Both the position numbers and the translations under genes were made by a program. A stretch of 64,000 nucleotides of DNA from contig NC_133289.1 in assembly GCF_005239225.2 (NCBI RefSeq), forward strand, positions 15,484,889 through 15,548,888, read 5' to 3'. Shown here piece by piece: positions 10,489-21,940 of the stretch. The stretch is from Populus alba. Its lineage: Eukaryota; Streptophyta; Magnoliopsida; Malpighiales; Salicaceae. The notes beneath the pieces were generated by a model. That model was not told the DNA's origin. It made no database searches and saw only the letters and a program-made list of their open reading frames with translations. Every line of letters begins with the position of its first letter. Within the stretch, counting starts at the first letter, position 1.

Positions 10489-13089
10489 TTACGTTGATGA
10501 ATTATCAAGTATGACTGCACGGTAGACTCTGTCATGAGCTTTCTTTGACTGCAAAAGAGAGAGCAAAAAAACAAGAAATGAGACTAAAATTAACAGGCGA
10601 TGCACAAAAGAATTAACAAAGGAATAGGCGTTTACATCTTTCTCCCAGTTGGTGCGAAGAGTTACTACAAAAAGCGCTAATGCTTGGAAAAACAGAGCTA
10701 CTATAATGCCTGTCCACAGTCCCTGTAGACCATATTTTAGTAAGCTTTTGTATGCTGTTCAGTTGCATGGCACAAAAATATGTTCTATTCAGACACAGAC
10801 AGACGAGGATATGGAGTTACCTTCCCGCCAAAATTGTAGACAAAAGCAAGGATTACAGAACAAGGAATGCCTAGAAGATAGTATGCACCCAGATTAATTA
10901 CCGCTCCAATCTTCTGCCATCCACATCCTCTAGCAGTGCCTACAATTGTCAATTGTGGTTGTTTCAGCCAGCATAAAAAATCATGTAACAAGGCCATTCC
11001 ACGCAAAGTACAGTAGAATTTTGGTGAAAGCATCCACATCATGGTTTTCATTGATGAAGGCATGTACAATGCATTAAATTATCCTTTCGAATTTTGGTTT
11101 TGTTTCTAATTACTGATTTCACTTGCTATATTCATTTGGTCCTCAATTTAGCGTGAAAAATCCCTATGTTCAGAAGTTGATTTTATGCATGGAGGAGGCA
11201 CAGAGAAGAGAAAGATAAATCGCTGATACAGACCTGAAAACACAGATTGAATTCCGTCAAAAAAGTGAGATACTGCAACAAAAACCAACATTTCTCCCAC
11301 ATAGTTCACTACTGTTTTTTCTGTTGTATAAAAGGAGCCCCATACATTACGACCAAAGATCATCAAGGAGGCCACCGAAATGCCTTCAGTACCGACCAGG
11401 AATGTCGCAACACATACTGCTAGACGAGCTGCTTGTGGTTTCCCAGCACCCAGTTCATTTGAGACTCTTGTACTGACTCCAAAGAAATAAATTTGTCAGG
11501 AGAATGAAGCAGTTTTAAGTATATCTACCAGTTCATTTTGTGCAGGCTCACCTTATAGCAGCACTAAGACCAAGGGGTATCATGTAAGTCAAAGCACATG
11601 TGTTAAGGCTGGAAATACACAGCAATTTGTTAGCGTTCATGCATTTGAGACAAGTTCGCATGTGCCTAACATATTATCACTGATGGCTTCACATAACTCT
11701 AACCTGATGGAAAGGACAGACGTTTCAAGTTTAGGATTTGGAAGAAGACCAGATAACAGAACCATCATCTCAAATGACCAAATCTCCAAGCTATTCCAGC
11801 ACAATAATAATGAAAATTAATTACTACTTGATATGTAAACCCAAATAATTCAATTCAGTTGGCTCTTGGAGTGATTGAAATAAAAAAAATAAAAAAAATA
11901 CCTGACCATTATAGCTGAAGGAATTGCTAGTTTAAGGAAATTGGGAATTCCGTGCAGGGCCTCCTTTGATAAACCAGTCCAAGTCTTCTTACAAGAGGGA
12001 GATATCCTCACATAAAGAATAAGTAAGAGTGCGTTAGCCCAGTAGGAGATAGCATTTGCCAACGCAGCACCTTTATTTCCAAGTCCGGACTTGAAGACAA
12101 GAATCCAACATGTAAAGATGTGAAGAAAGGTCGTAATTCCTGCGCAAACCATCATTGGAATCACATTGTTTTGGGATTGCAAGAATCTGACATGACATTC
12201 TTGGATTGCAAAACCAAAAATGGTGGGAATCATGTAGCGAGCGTAACGCCCAGCCTCAGCTGATATTTCTGGATCCTGCTTCAAGAACACCAGAATGGCC
12301 CCGGCATTGGCCCATACAACTGCAAGTGGAACGCTGGCAAGTAGAAGAACTATCATGGCTCTCTGCAGGTGTATACCAAGCATGTCGTATTGCTTTGCTC
12401 CATAAGATTGACCACAGTATGTGTCTAATGCACTTGCCAGTCCTTTCTACTCATCAAACAAGTTTTATATATAAAAAGAGAGATTTGTGAAACTTTGATA
12501 CAAAAACTTCAAATGTAAGTTTGAAAGACACGAGGATCTGTCGCTTGGAAAAAGGGAAAGCAAGTTTTATTCCTCAACAATGGCTTAGCTTCATTCATCA
12601 CTAAGTTAGAAGAGGCAAATGGTTTAAAATCCATCCTTCTATGAGCTTGAAATGGGATTTGAAAAATATATTCACTTTCTGTAGAAAATGGCACAAGTAC
12701 TACCATCGTTTACAGCCAAATAAGTCCAGTGATATCCCAGCTCTAAAGTTTATTGTAGTTGAGGTTTTATTTTCAACTCATAAATTGCACACAACCATAA
12801 TGGGAGAAACCCCTCTTACCAATAAACTTAAGCCAGTGACCGAAGCAAAAGAAGTGGCCATGGAAGCACCTGAAAGTGCTAGCTCTCCAAGATGACCCAC
12901 AAACATGACCGAAATCACCTGTAAAAGAAAAATGAAGAAATTAACAGTAACAAGAGGCCCTGCTAGCACAAGCTGCCTCTTCACCTCGTCAACAATCTCA
13001 ACTTTGCTGAATCCATGTCTTGATTTTACTGCAGTTTCTGGGGAGATCAACGGTAAGTCAATACTTGGTTTTTCTTCTTCTAGGTCCAT
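10489..13089 (-). CDS. MATE/DTX multidrug and toxin extrusion transporter, 8 exons, 487 aa
   Basis: Exons: 12820-13089, 11902-12446, 11704-11790, 11552-11608, 11234-11472, 10821-10939, 10636-10722 and 10489-10548 (stop TAA). All junctions are GT-AG and phases are consistent, giving 1464 nt. The start gives [13 protein letters not shown] followed by a short cytosolic leader and [29 protein letters not shown], the classic first MATE helices. Other hallmarks are [48 protein letters not shown] and [11 protein letters not shown]. Plant MATE proteins are H+-coupled antiporters of the plasma membrane or vacuole with 12 helices. They export organic cations, flavonoids, alkaloids or hormones, and the substrate cannot be read from sequence. 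The intron pattern and length are normal for the DTX16/18-like eudicot group. No disabling change was seen, so the gene looks functional. Confidence 0.9.
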
Positions 13090-15134
13090 TGTTTTCGTTT
13101 CTTACAATCACTCACAGCACAGTAAGCTAGCAGAACAATTTGAAATTTTGTTTTTTGTTCGTGATGACACAAGTTACATAACTAGGCAAGTTGGACAAGG
13201 ACAAGCAATCTGACAAGCACAAAAAATGGTAAAATAATGACCAAGAAAAATAAATCTATTGGTCTGTCTTTGTTTTGTCTTGTCGAATTCAATTTTGGTT
13301 TCTCCTCTTGCGAGGTCACCATGTATTTTTTATTTTTATTTTTAAAAGGAGATATCATAGTGATTGGCATTTGATATTATCTCATAAGCTAAAGGAACTT
13401 TCACTATGAATTTTGCACGTGATATTACTTTTTTATTCTAGAATTGTAAATTCACTTAACTTAGTTTCAGGGAAAGAAAGATATTAATCATTAAAGGAAA
13501 GAGAGGTTAAATAATATTTTCTATCTCTTTATTACACGGTGTAATTAAAACATTTTCCTTATGTCAAGGAGATTTTCTTGTTTTTCAATTTATTTGTGTG
13601 GCACAATTACATAAATATCTCTAAAAATAATATTTCTTAGCTTTGAATGCAAAACACTTTAGTTATTATGCTATGATTTTTTTTATTATTTTCATGTTGA
13701 AAATAATTGAATCCACCGTTTAGAAAAAAAAAAAAAAAAAGCAAGTTTTAGCCTCCATAAGATTGACTATCATGATAAAAATAATAAAACGCATGTGGTA
13801 AGAAGATTGTGGATTGAGCTCTGATCACTTTTTTTTTTTCTTTTCCTTTTTACTCTCTATTCTTCTGAAAAAACATGATGATACTTGCAAAAAGAAAAAA
13901 AAAAAAGAAGAAGAAGAAAAGTATGGATATTTGTTTGTTGTGTCAAATTAGGTCATCATTCTTTTAATTATAATGTATTTGGTTTAGAATTATTTATTGA
14001 GTTAATTTTATTTTTTAATTTCATCTCTTTACATTTTATTTTTATATTGGATTTGATCAATATTCTTTTAATTATAATGTATTTGATTTTGAATCCTTTA
14101 TTAATTTAGTTTTTTTTTTTTTATTTCATTCCTTGACATTTTGTTTTTATATCAAATTTGATACTCATTCTCTTGATTTTTATTTTTTTCTTATTATTTT
14201 CTTAATTTAATTTTTTTTTCAATTTCATCATCATTATTTTATTTTATTTTTTTTGTGTCAAATTTGGTTTTTATTTTTTTCTAATCTATATTTTTTTCTT
14301 TCTTATACATTTTTTTTATTTTTTTTCAAGTTTATCCCTAATTATTTTGGTTGGTTGAGCATTTTACATTGTTATTTTTTTTTTTTGAATTTATCTTTTA
14401 TGTTATGATCAAATCTCATAATCCGTGTCACAAGTTCTAAAGGTTAGACTGGGTTGGCTTTAGTTAATTTTTTTTTTATTTCATACATCATCATTAGGTT
14501 AGTAGAAAATTGATAATCCTTATTTTTTTTTTTTTTTATAGAGTTATCTCAATATCATGTTTGAAATTATAGATTCAACGAGTTTATCATGTTTGAATCA
14601 GACTTTTTTTTATCTTGAGTAAATAATTAGAATCTTTAGTTAATTTTTTAATAATAATTTTTATCATTTTGATTAAAAAAAAAATTAGGAAAAAAATTGG
14701 TAAACTCACATATTCCTACAACCCATCAATCTCGTACAATGTAAATATAATAGGGGACTAGATAGTTTTAAACCAAGGAGTATCATTATCCTTATTTCTT
14801 ATCGGATTTGTGACCCCACAATTTGGACACCCATTAAAAAAAGAAGAAGATAAAAGAAAAGAAATCAAGACGAACATGATATATGTTGGATTTAGCCATT
14901 GTCTCTTTGTTCTTGGTGAATATTGATGAGAGGAGTCCTAGTTGATGACGTAACATGATTCCCGAATTCGTATTCAAGCGAGTCAAACCAAAAGGAGAGA
15001 GCCGCTCGAGGTTACTAGTTCGGATACTCTCTCTCTCTCTCACTTTCCCGATCGGATAAATGTTTGATCTTTCAACCATCATCTGTCGGGTCTCGTAACT
15101 GTGAATCTTTCCACCCACTTCCCCTTGTTTCGAG
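13090..15134. other. Intergenic: MATE upstream region and T-rich repeats
   Basis: 13090-13400 is the likely promoter and 5' leader of the MATE gene; no confident TATA box was chosen. The stretch 13940-14720 is very T-rich and belongs to a decayed repeat family also seen at 16850-17850, 19180-20360 and 44490-44905, with phrases such as tttcatccc. A more mixed segment at 14840-15130 has no recognised coding content. Confidence 0.5.
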
Positions 15135-15149
15135 GAATAAAAAAAGCAG

Positions 15150-15347
15150 CGTTTGATGTCTTGGTCCAACAGTTAAAGAAACTTGTTTTTTTTTTTTTTT
15201 TTTATTCTGGGTTCAAACCTCACCGTATATGTCTGTCATTCCCGCAGTTTCTTACATGTTTACTGGGTTTGCAAGATATTTAGTGAGCCGTGGGATTAGT
15301 CGTGGTGCGCGCAAGTTGGCACGGACATCCATGTAAATAAAAAAAAA
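15150..15347 (+). mobile_element. tRNA-derived SINE (Au-SINE-like), full length
   Basis: A 198-bp element with a pol III box A TGGTCCAACAG at 15162-15172, 12 bp inside its 5' end. A box B GGTTCAAACC lies at 15210-15219, and the 3' end is A-rich. It is bounded by a long target duplication, GAATAAAAAAAGCAG at 15135-15149 and the same with one extra A at 15348-15363. The 3' body (15290-15333, containing GATTAGTCGTGGTGCGCGCA) is shared, inverted, with the SINE at 16323-16440. From memory this 3' body resembles the widespread plant Au SINE. The family name is less certain than the SINE class. SINEs are copied by LINE reverse transcriptase. Confidence 0.85.
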
Positions 15348-15363
15348 GAATAAAAAAAAGCAG

Positions 15364-16310
15364 ACGTATTAATCTGTTCATCAACTGGAAAATCAAAGAT
15401 TTGTTTTTTAAAAAAAATTAAATTAAATTTTTATTTATTTTTATTTAAAAAATACTTAATAAGCATTCTTAAAATATAAAAAAAATCAATTTTAACAACT
15501 AAAAAAACCTCAAGAAATATTTAAAAACACAAAATAAAAAATGTAATTTTTTATTTATTCATCCACCCCAATCTATCTTTTTAAGTAAAATAAAAGTTAA
15601 AAAAAATTAATGTGACCCCTCGTCAAATAAAACTCTCACGCTTATTAACTTTTTCTTTTGTTTTAGTCGAGTGATTTTATCTCTCTTTTTTTTTATATTC
15701 AAAAAACTTAAAAATAAACTTTTTGATGAGAACTAAAATTCCAAAAACTATAGAGATTAAAAAAAACAGTAAAATAAGTGAACTATTTTTTTTGTGTGAA
15801 TTTGAGATTATGAGATTTCTCCTTATTTTACCTTTAGTCCTCTTTTGTTGGAATTTTTATTTTCTTAACAAATATTTAGAAATTAGTCATTAATTTGGTT
15901 ATAAAAAAACTACCAATAAAAAAAATAAAATTAAAATTGAGAAAACAAATTATGGTATTATAAATAGGAAGTGATTTGGCTTTTCATTTTAATATATTTT
16001 ATAGTGCATCTAAATATTTTACTCATTTTTGATAATTAATTTTATTATTGAAGTTGAAAATGAAATTCCACAGCCATCATATATGATTTTATAGTTGATC
16101 ACTTATATGATCTCTAGTATTGTAATAATGGTTGTTTTTTAAAATATTTTTGCTCAGAAATATATCTAAATAATATTTTTTATACTTAAAAAAAATTACT
16201 TTTAACATTAACATATCAAATAATACAAACATATAAAAAATAATAATTTTAAACTAAAAAAAATTGAAAACAAGCAGCATCGTCAAAGATGCTCTTACTA
16301 TTTCCTTGTA
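15364..16310. other. AT-rich intergenic, no gene seen
   Basis: Low-complexity A/T sequence. The end (about 16110-16270) resembles the dispersed ~200-bp repeat family described at 37527-37740. Confidence 0.5.
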
Positions 16311-16322
16311 CTCGATGATATT

Positions 16323-16440
16323 TTTTTTTTAGTTTAACGTGGGTGTCTGGTTCAGCTTGCGCGCACTTCGACTAATCTCATAGGCCCTGAAGTTAACGAC
16401 TATGTAAGCCTCTAGTGGCCATCATATGAGCAACCTAGAG
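16323..16440 (-). mobile_element. 5'-truncated SINE (Au-SINE-like) with perfect target duplication
   Basis: Minus-strand copy of the 3' half of the same SINE family as 15150-15347 (GATTAGTCGAAGTGCGCGCA on the minus strand). Its poly(A) tail is read as poly(T) at 16323-16330. A perfect 12-bp target duplication CTCGATGATATT flanks it at 16311-16322 and 16441-16452. No box A or box B is present, so the copy is 5'-truncated and dead on arrival. Confidence 0.88.
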
Positions 16441-16452
16441 CTCGATGATATT

Positions 16453-18419
16453 GCAACTTTGGGGCCATGAACTTTAAGAATATTTAGCTAATGCTAATGA
16501 TTATTTTTGTATGCATAAGGAATGCATTTATAGAAAGATGCGCAAGAATCTCCTACTTTTTTATTCTCAAAAGTCAGCTTTTTTACACAACAAACAACCA
16601 TGTTAAATCCACATTTGTAGTTGGGTAAAAAAACAGGCATATACACACTAGGACTAGGAAATTATGAAAAATTTACTTCTCGGAGTGTAAAAAGGATTCA
16701 AAAACAAAGAAAAATCACGACGTTCAATGAACAGCAAGAGCTGATAGACAATTTACTTCTGAGTGCATGAGCCAGCTGGAAAGAAACTTGGGATTTCCAG
16801 CTATTCCCCATTTATACCCAATATTATTTATGTCTCTAATTTGATGCCAATAACCATTTTTTTTCCTTTTTTTTCTTCTTGATTTCAACATCAACCCCTG
16901 AAAAAAGTTAAACTAACCCGTAGAATTTATTTTTCCTTCACCATTAATTCCTATCCTTTCAATTATTGTTTTTTCTAATTTTGAATAATATATTATATTA
17001 CAAATGTTTTTTAATTTCATTCCCTATAATGCTTTAGTTATATTCGCGAGGTTAGCAAATTCATACCAAATTAAATTACTTTTTCTATTATTTTTTTAAA
17101 TTAATATTTTTTTTTCACTTTTCAATATTGAGTTGTTCGATTATTAAGCTTCAAAATTTTATTCCATTTGCTTTTCAATGTGGTTACCTTGATATTATGA
17201 TTAAGTCAAATATTTTGCATTTTGAATCTGGTGGGCTCAGATCGAGATTTTGTCAACCTTTTTTTTTAGTTATAATTTTTCTTGAATTTCATCCTATAAC
17301 TTTTTATTTGCTAATATTAAGCTTCAACTTTTTCCTTCTCATTTTTTTTTATAGAGTTATCATGTTCTCATTTAATTAATTAAAAATTTGTCTCCAAATA
17401 TATATATTTTTTTTTATAAGGTTATATCAATCTTATGTCAATGGTCTCAGAGTTTGTGATTGAACTTGGTTTAATTAAGGATTATTTTATTGATTTTTTA
17501 AAAAAAAAAATTCAAGTTTTCCCCTTCAACATTGAGTTTTTTATACTATGGATGGGCTTAGATCGGGTCATTTTTTGTTAATTTTTTTATTATTGTTGTA
17601 TTTTTTATTCATATTATTTAAATTATCAATTAAACTAATGACTTAGGTCTTAGATGTTTTTTCCTTAGCATTAAATTTTTTTTCAAGTTTTTTCCCTTCA
17701 ACATTGAGTTTTTTATAATATAGATGGGCTTAGGTCGGGTCATTTTTTATCAATTTTTTTATTGTTGTTATATTTTTTATTCATATTATTTTAAATTATC
17801 AATTAAACTAATCATTCAGCTCTTAGATGTTTTTCAGCATTTTTGTTACCTTGAAAAAAAAAAAATTGGATAAAAATGACTTGCCCATGACAAATCGCGG
17901 CCCACAAATCTAATTGGAAGAAGAGGGTAATCTTGTAAGTCGCAAAATATGAGAATAGGATTTTTTATTTTTCTAATAGCTTGTATTAGGAGTAAAATGG
18001 CCAAAAATCTTAGTACAAAGCTCCAAATCATGTACCGTTTGGTTTGTTGAAAACTAGACACAAATAGCTTTCTACGGATATATACTTAGCTCGGTATCTT
18101 GCTCTATATTGATACAGTTTTCCATTTGAATTTGTTGATTTCTTTAGGTTGAGCTCAAGTTCTTTTAAGCTTTATTTAGAACCATCTAATCCAAATTGAT
18201 TAGAGGATATAAATGTTGGAATTACTAGGAATGCTTTTACATCACATAGATATTGAATTACTAAAATTTTGATTTACCTTAGCGTGACATGGTTGAGGCC
18301 ATTTTCGAACAAGTCTTTGAATGCATATGTAAATAGAATAAAAATTATACAACTTGATGTATCAATATATTTTATATATGTTATTTTATTTAAAACTCAT
18401 GTTATAAAAGGTCAAATAA
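16453..18419. other. T-rich intergenic, no gene seen
   Basis: Contains long T-rich tracts and the 173-bp tandem duplication listed separately. Open frames at 17128-17379 and 17846-18061 are low-complexity and have no recognisable similarity. Confidence 0.5.
17512..17857. repeat. Tandem duplication, about 173 bp x 2
   Basis: Two adjacent copies share cttcaacattgag (starting 17524 and 17697), gatgggctta, gggtcatttttt and aattatcaattaaactaat. Copies differ by scattered substitutions, so the duplication is not recent. Confidence 0.85.
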
Positions 18420-18840
18420 AGGGTAATAACCCAACATACCTAGGTTTGACTGAATGTCAAACCCAAATGACATGGGTCTGACTTACTTGTAGGCTCAACA
18501 GTCTTAGGTTCAGTTATGTACTATGAGTTGCGCCCAAGTACATATGCATATGGTGAAATTACAAACCCAATATCATTGGGTTCAGCTATGTGTTGCGTCT
18601 AAGTATATATGGGTGTGGTGAGATACCAAACCGATAATATTGGGTTCAGATACACACTGGCCCTAAGTACATATAGGTCTTGCAAGATGATAGACTCAAT
18701 ATCTTTGAGTTCAGCTATACGTTATGTTCAAGTACATGTAGATTTAGTGAAATGTCAGACCCAACATTATTAAGTCGAGCTTCATATTGAGCCCAAGCAC
18801 GTATAGGTCTGGCAAGCTATCAAACCTATCACCTTTGGAT
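18420..18840. repeat. Degenerate minisatellite, about 65-bp period, 5-6 copies
   Basis: The unit contains variants of ggttcagctatgt, then cccaagtacatataggt, then caaacccaatatcattg. The ttcag anchor recurs at about 18509, 18581, 18645 and 18710, with a decayed copy at 18774. Spacing is 72, 64, 65 and about 64 bp. The copies have diverged substantially. Confidence 0.75.
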
Positions 18841-19935
18841 TTTGAATTATTCCTAAATGTTTATGGAACTAACGATCATTGTTGGTCTCCTGATTGGGTC
18901 ACGAGACTCTATATTGGGTCATGAGGATTAGTTTGTTAATTTATTCTTATAAATTTTAATGTAAAAAGTTAAAAGTCAAGAATGATTATCTCCCTATATC
19001 ATTAAGTGTATAAAAGTATTATAATGACCTACTATATTTCTATCAACATTAATATTCTGTAAAAGATATATATTTCTCATTAATGCTACCAGGAGAAAAT
19101 AATGTTACAACTCCTTCATTCAAACACATTGACAGAGTTCAGAGGTTATATATACTCTTTGAATCACCAAGTAAAAGGTTTAATATTTTATTCCACTCCC
19201 TATCATTTTTTAATATTTAATAATCTATAAAATTACAATTTTGTTTTTCAATTTCACCGCCTATGATTTTTTTAATCTTTCAAATTTGATCCTCATTCTT
19301 TTAATTGCAATTTATTTTGCATGGGAGAAAACTTTTTTCATCCTCCATTGGTTTTTTTTTTTTTGTCAAAGTTTTTCTCCAATCTTTTTATTGATTTTTT
19401 TTTTCTTTTGCAATTTATTTTTCTTAATATTTTTTACTTAATTTTATCCTTCAAATTTTTTTTTTAAGAGTTAAGTTTCTTTATTGAACCCATATACATG
19501 ATTTCACAAGTTGCAGGTTTTAAATATTAGACTAGGTTTTAGGAGATTTGCCCGAGTTTGCTTGTGTTTTTTCTTTTCTTGTTGCTTATTTTTCTTATTT
19601 TTCTTATTTTCTTTGTGCTTTGTTTTCTTATTTTTTGGTTTGATTTTATTCGGTTATCCCTCAAAAACTTTCTTCAATTTCACCCCTATCATTTTTAATC
19701 TATAAATAATCCATCAATTTACAAATATTTTTTAATTTCATCCCCTATGATTTTTTAATCTCTCAAATTTGAAACTCATTGTTTTAATTACTATTTATTG
19801 TTTTGGGATTTGTTTTTTTCAAATCTTGTCCTCAAATGTTTTTCTCTCAAATTTTATCCTTATTCTTTTTTTATTACTTTTGCAAAAAAAAAAAATTAAT
19901 ATTTTTTCAATGATTTCATTCCTTAAAATAAAGTG
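18841..19935. other. T-rich intergenic, no gene seen
   Basis: T-rich repeat family sequence (see 13090-15134). The small open frames at 19241-19705 are poly(Phe/Leu) artefacts of T tracts. Confidence 0.5.
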
Positions 19936-20035
19936 CACTACTAGAAATTCGCTTAATACCAACGGATTTACAGACGACATATTTCTGTCGGCAACATAAA
20001 GTCAAAATTACCGACGGAATATTTATAATTGGTTG
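19936..20035 (+). mobile_element. Solo end of a CACTA-like element
   Basis: Starts CACTACTAGAAA, the canonical CACTA terminal motif. It continues with subterminal copies of the ACCGACGG/CCGTCGG motif that also fill the element at 24334-25965. No opposite end was found within a few kilobases, so it looks like a truncated remnant. Confidence 0.6.
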
Positions 20036-21526
20036 ACAATAAAGTTTTTTAATTGAACTCGAGTCCATGATTTAACAAGTTGTAAGTTTTTAAGAATAGA
20101 CCAGGTTTTAGTGGTTCGCTTGGGTTTTCTTGGGTTTTTTATCCTTTTTTTAGGTTGATGTTTTTTTTTTTATGAAGTTTTTCTTCTGTTTTTGTGTTTT
20201 TCCTTCTATTAGGGTAATATTAGGCTATTTGATAATCTAGACAAGTTCAAGTATGTTTTTTACATCTTTTTCTTGTTTTTTTCTTGTTAGTTTATTTATT
20301 TATTGTTGTTGTTTTTTTCCATATTATATAAATTGTCACTTCAACCAATGTCTCTGGACTTGTTTTTTTTAGCCTAGCACTTTTTTTATGTCAAAAAAAA
20401 TATATTTCTCTGCCCTATGCTTTCTCGGGTTTCATGCACAATGTGTGTTCTATAGTGATTTTCAATGTTCGATCATTTGCTAGGAATCATGTGAAAAAAG
20501 GTTTGAGTTGGCACATGTAGAAAAAAAAAATTGCTGAGGAGGTGGTCTTTAATTTTTTTAGAAAATAACCAGACTATGCTTGGATTTCTTTCGATTGGTA
20601 AATAGCCAAAATAGTACTTTATGAAGAAAAACAAATAAATTGGTGATATGAGATTTAACTTGTGATAAAGAAGAAGAAGAAGAAGAAGAGACATTTAATA
20701 GAGAGATTAAGTTATAAAAAAAAAAAAAAAACTTAAGAATGCCAAATAGGGATTTTTTAAAACCAAAAGTACTACCTAATTATATGTTTTGTTCAATAGT
20801 ATTAATTTTTTGGTCAAGTAAGGGGTTATTAAATTTTATTGTGATTTAATTTTTATTTTGTTGACTTGGGCTATTGTATTTTTATTTTGTTGACATTGGA
20901 TATTGTGTGGATCGGCTTATTTCAGCTATATATATATATATATATAAATGCAGGTTTCGAGAGCAAAAACTATCTAGTTGGATGCTCTATTTAGATTCCC
21001 AACAGTACTTAAAGTCAAGAAACTCTCACATGCATTGTCTTAATTATTACAACAGTTGCTATTTGCTTTCCTTCATTATTATATGACATGATTTAGCCAT
21101 GAATATGGGACATTAGCCATAGCAAGCTATGCCTGCAACTTGCTGCTTGTGCAATAACATTAGCTTATATTAATGGCTAATTGGTAAAATATCTCTGAAC
21201 TATTGGTTAAGTTCAACTTAACCCTTACTTAACCCTTTTTTAATTATTTATTTTAATCCCGCAAATTATCAGATCAAAGTAATGCACCGTCTCTGTTAAG
21301 GATTGTAAGATAAAAAAAAAACACTTTTTCAGTATATATAATATGCTTCTATAGGAAGCCTAATGAATTGCTTTGACCTATAGTTTAAGGAACTAACATA
21401 AGAAGATCCGGCCTAAATTGAATTAAACTAATATTACAGGAGTTATTTTACCAATTAGCATATTTTATTTAACCAATGTGGCTTTCCTGGTATTTGTGTT
21501 TGTGTTGTGTCTCGAGATTCTACACT

Positions 21527-21596
<70 letters not shown>

Positions 21597-21940
21597 TCCT
21601 CGTTAATGTTTTATTAATTAGTTAGTACCTCATGCATTAGTTTTTTTTTTTTTTTTTGAATTTAACACAGTAAAAATAAAAAACTAAGACAATGATAAAA
21701 TCTAAAATAAAAAAAATAAAAAACTAAAAATGAAAAGGATACAAACATGATCGATTCAGACATATCTTCCAAGCCTAGTTCGAAGATCTTTCACAACTTA
21801 ATTAGTTGGGAAGCCTTGACTACGTACTTCCAAGCCTAGTTCGAAGATCTTTCAGAACTAGCCTATCTCCATGCAGAACTACGTACTGCAGCTTTAAACT
21901 ACTCTCAAAAGCACAAATTCTTGGAATTTTTCATCTCACA
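20036..21940. other. Intergenic and 3' flank of the UGT gene
   Basis: T-rich to about 20360, then mixed sequence. It includes an (AT)n microsatellite at 21531-21591. A direct repeat of cttccaagcctagttcgaagatctttca occurs twice, at about 21769 and 21828. 21600-21940 probably contains the UGT 3' UTR. No further gene was seen. Confidence 0.5.
21531..21591. repeat. (AT)n microsatellite
   Basis: About 61 bp of uninterrupted AT dinucleotides. Confidence 0.95.
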
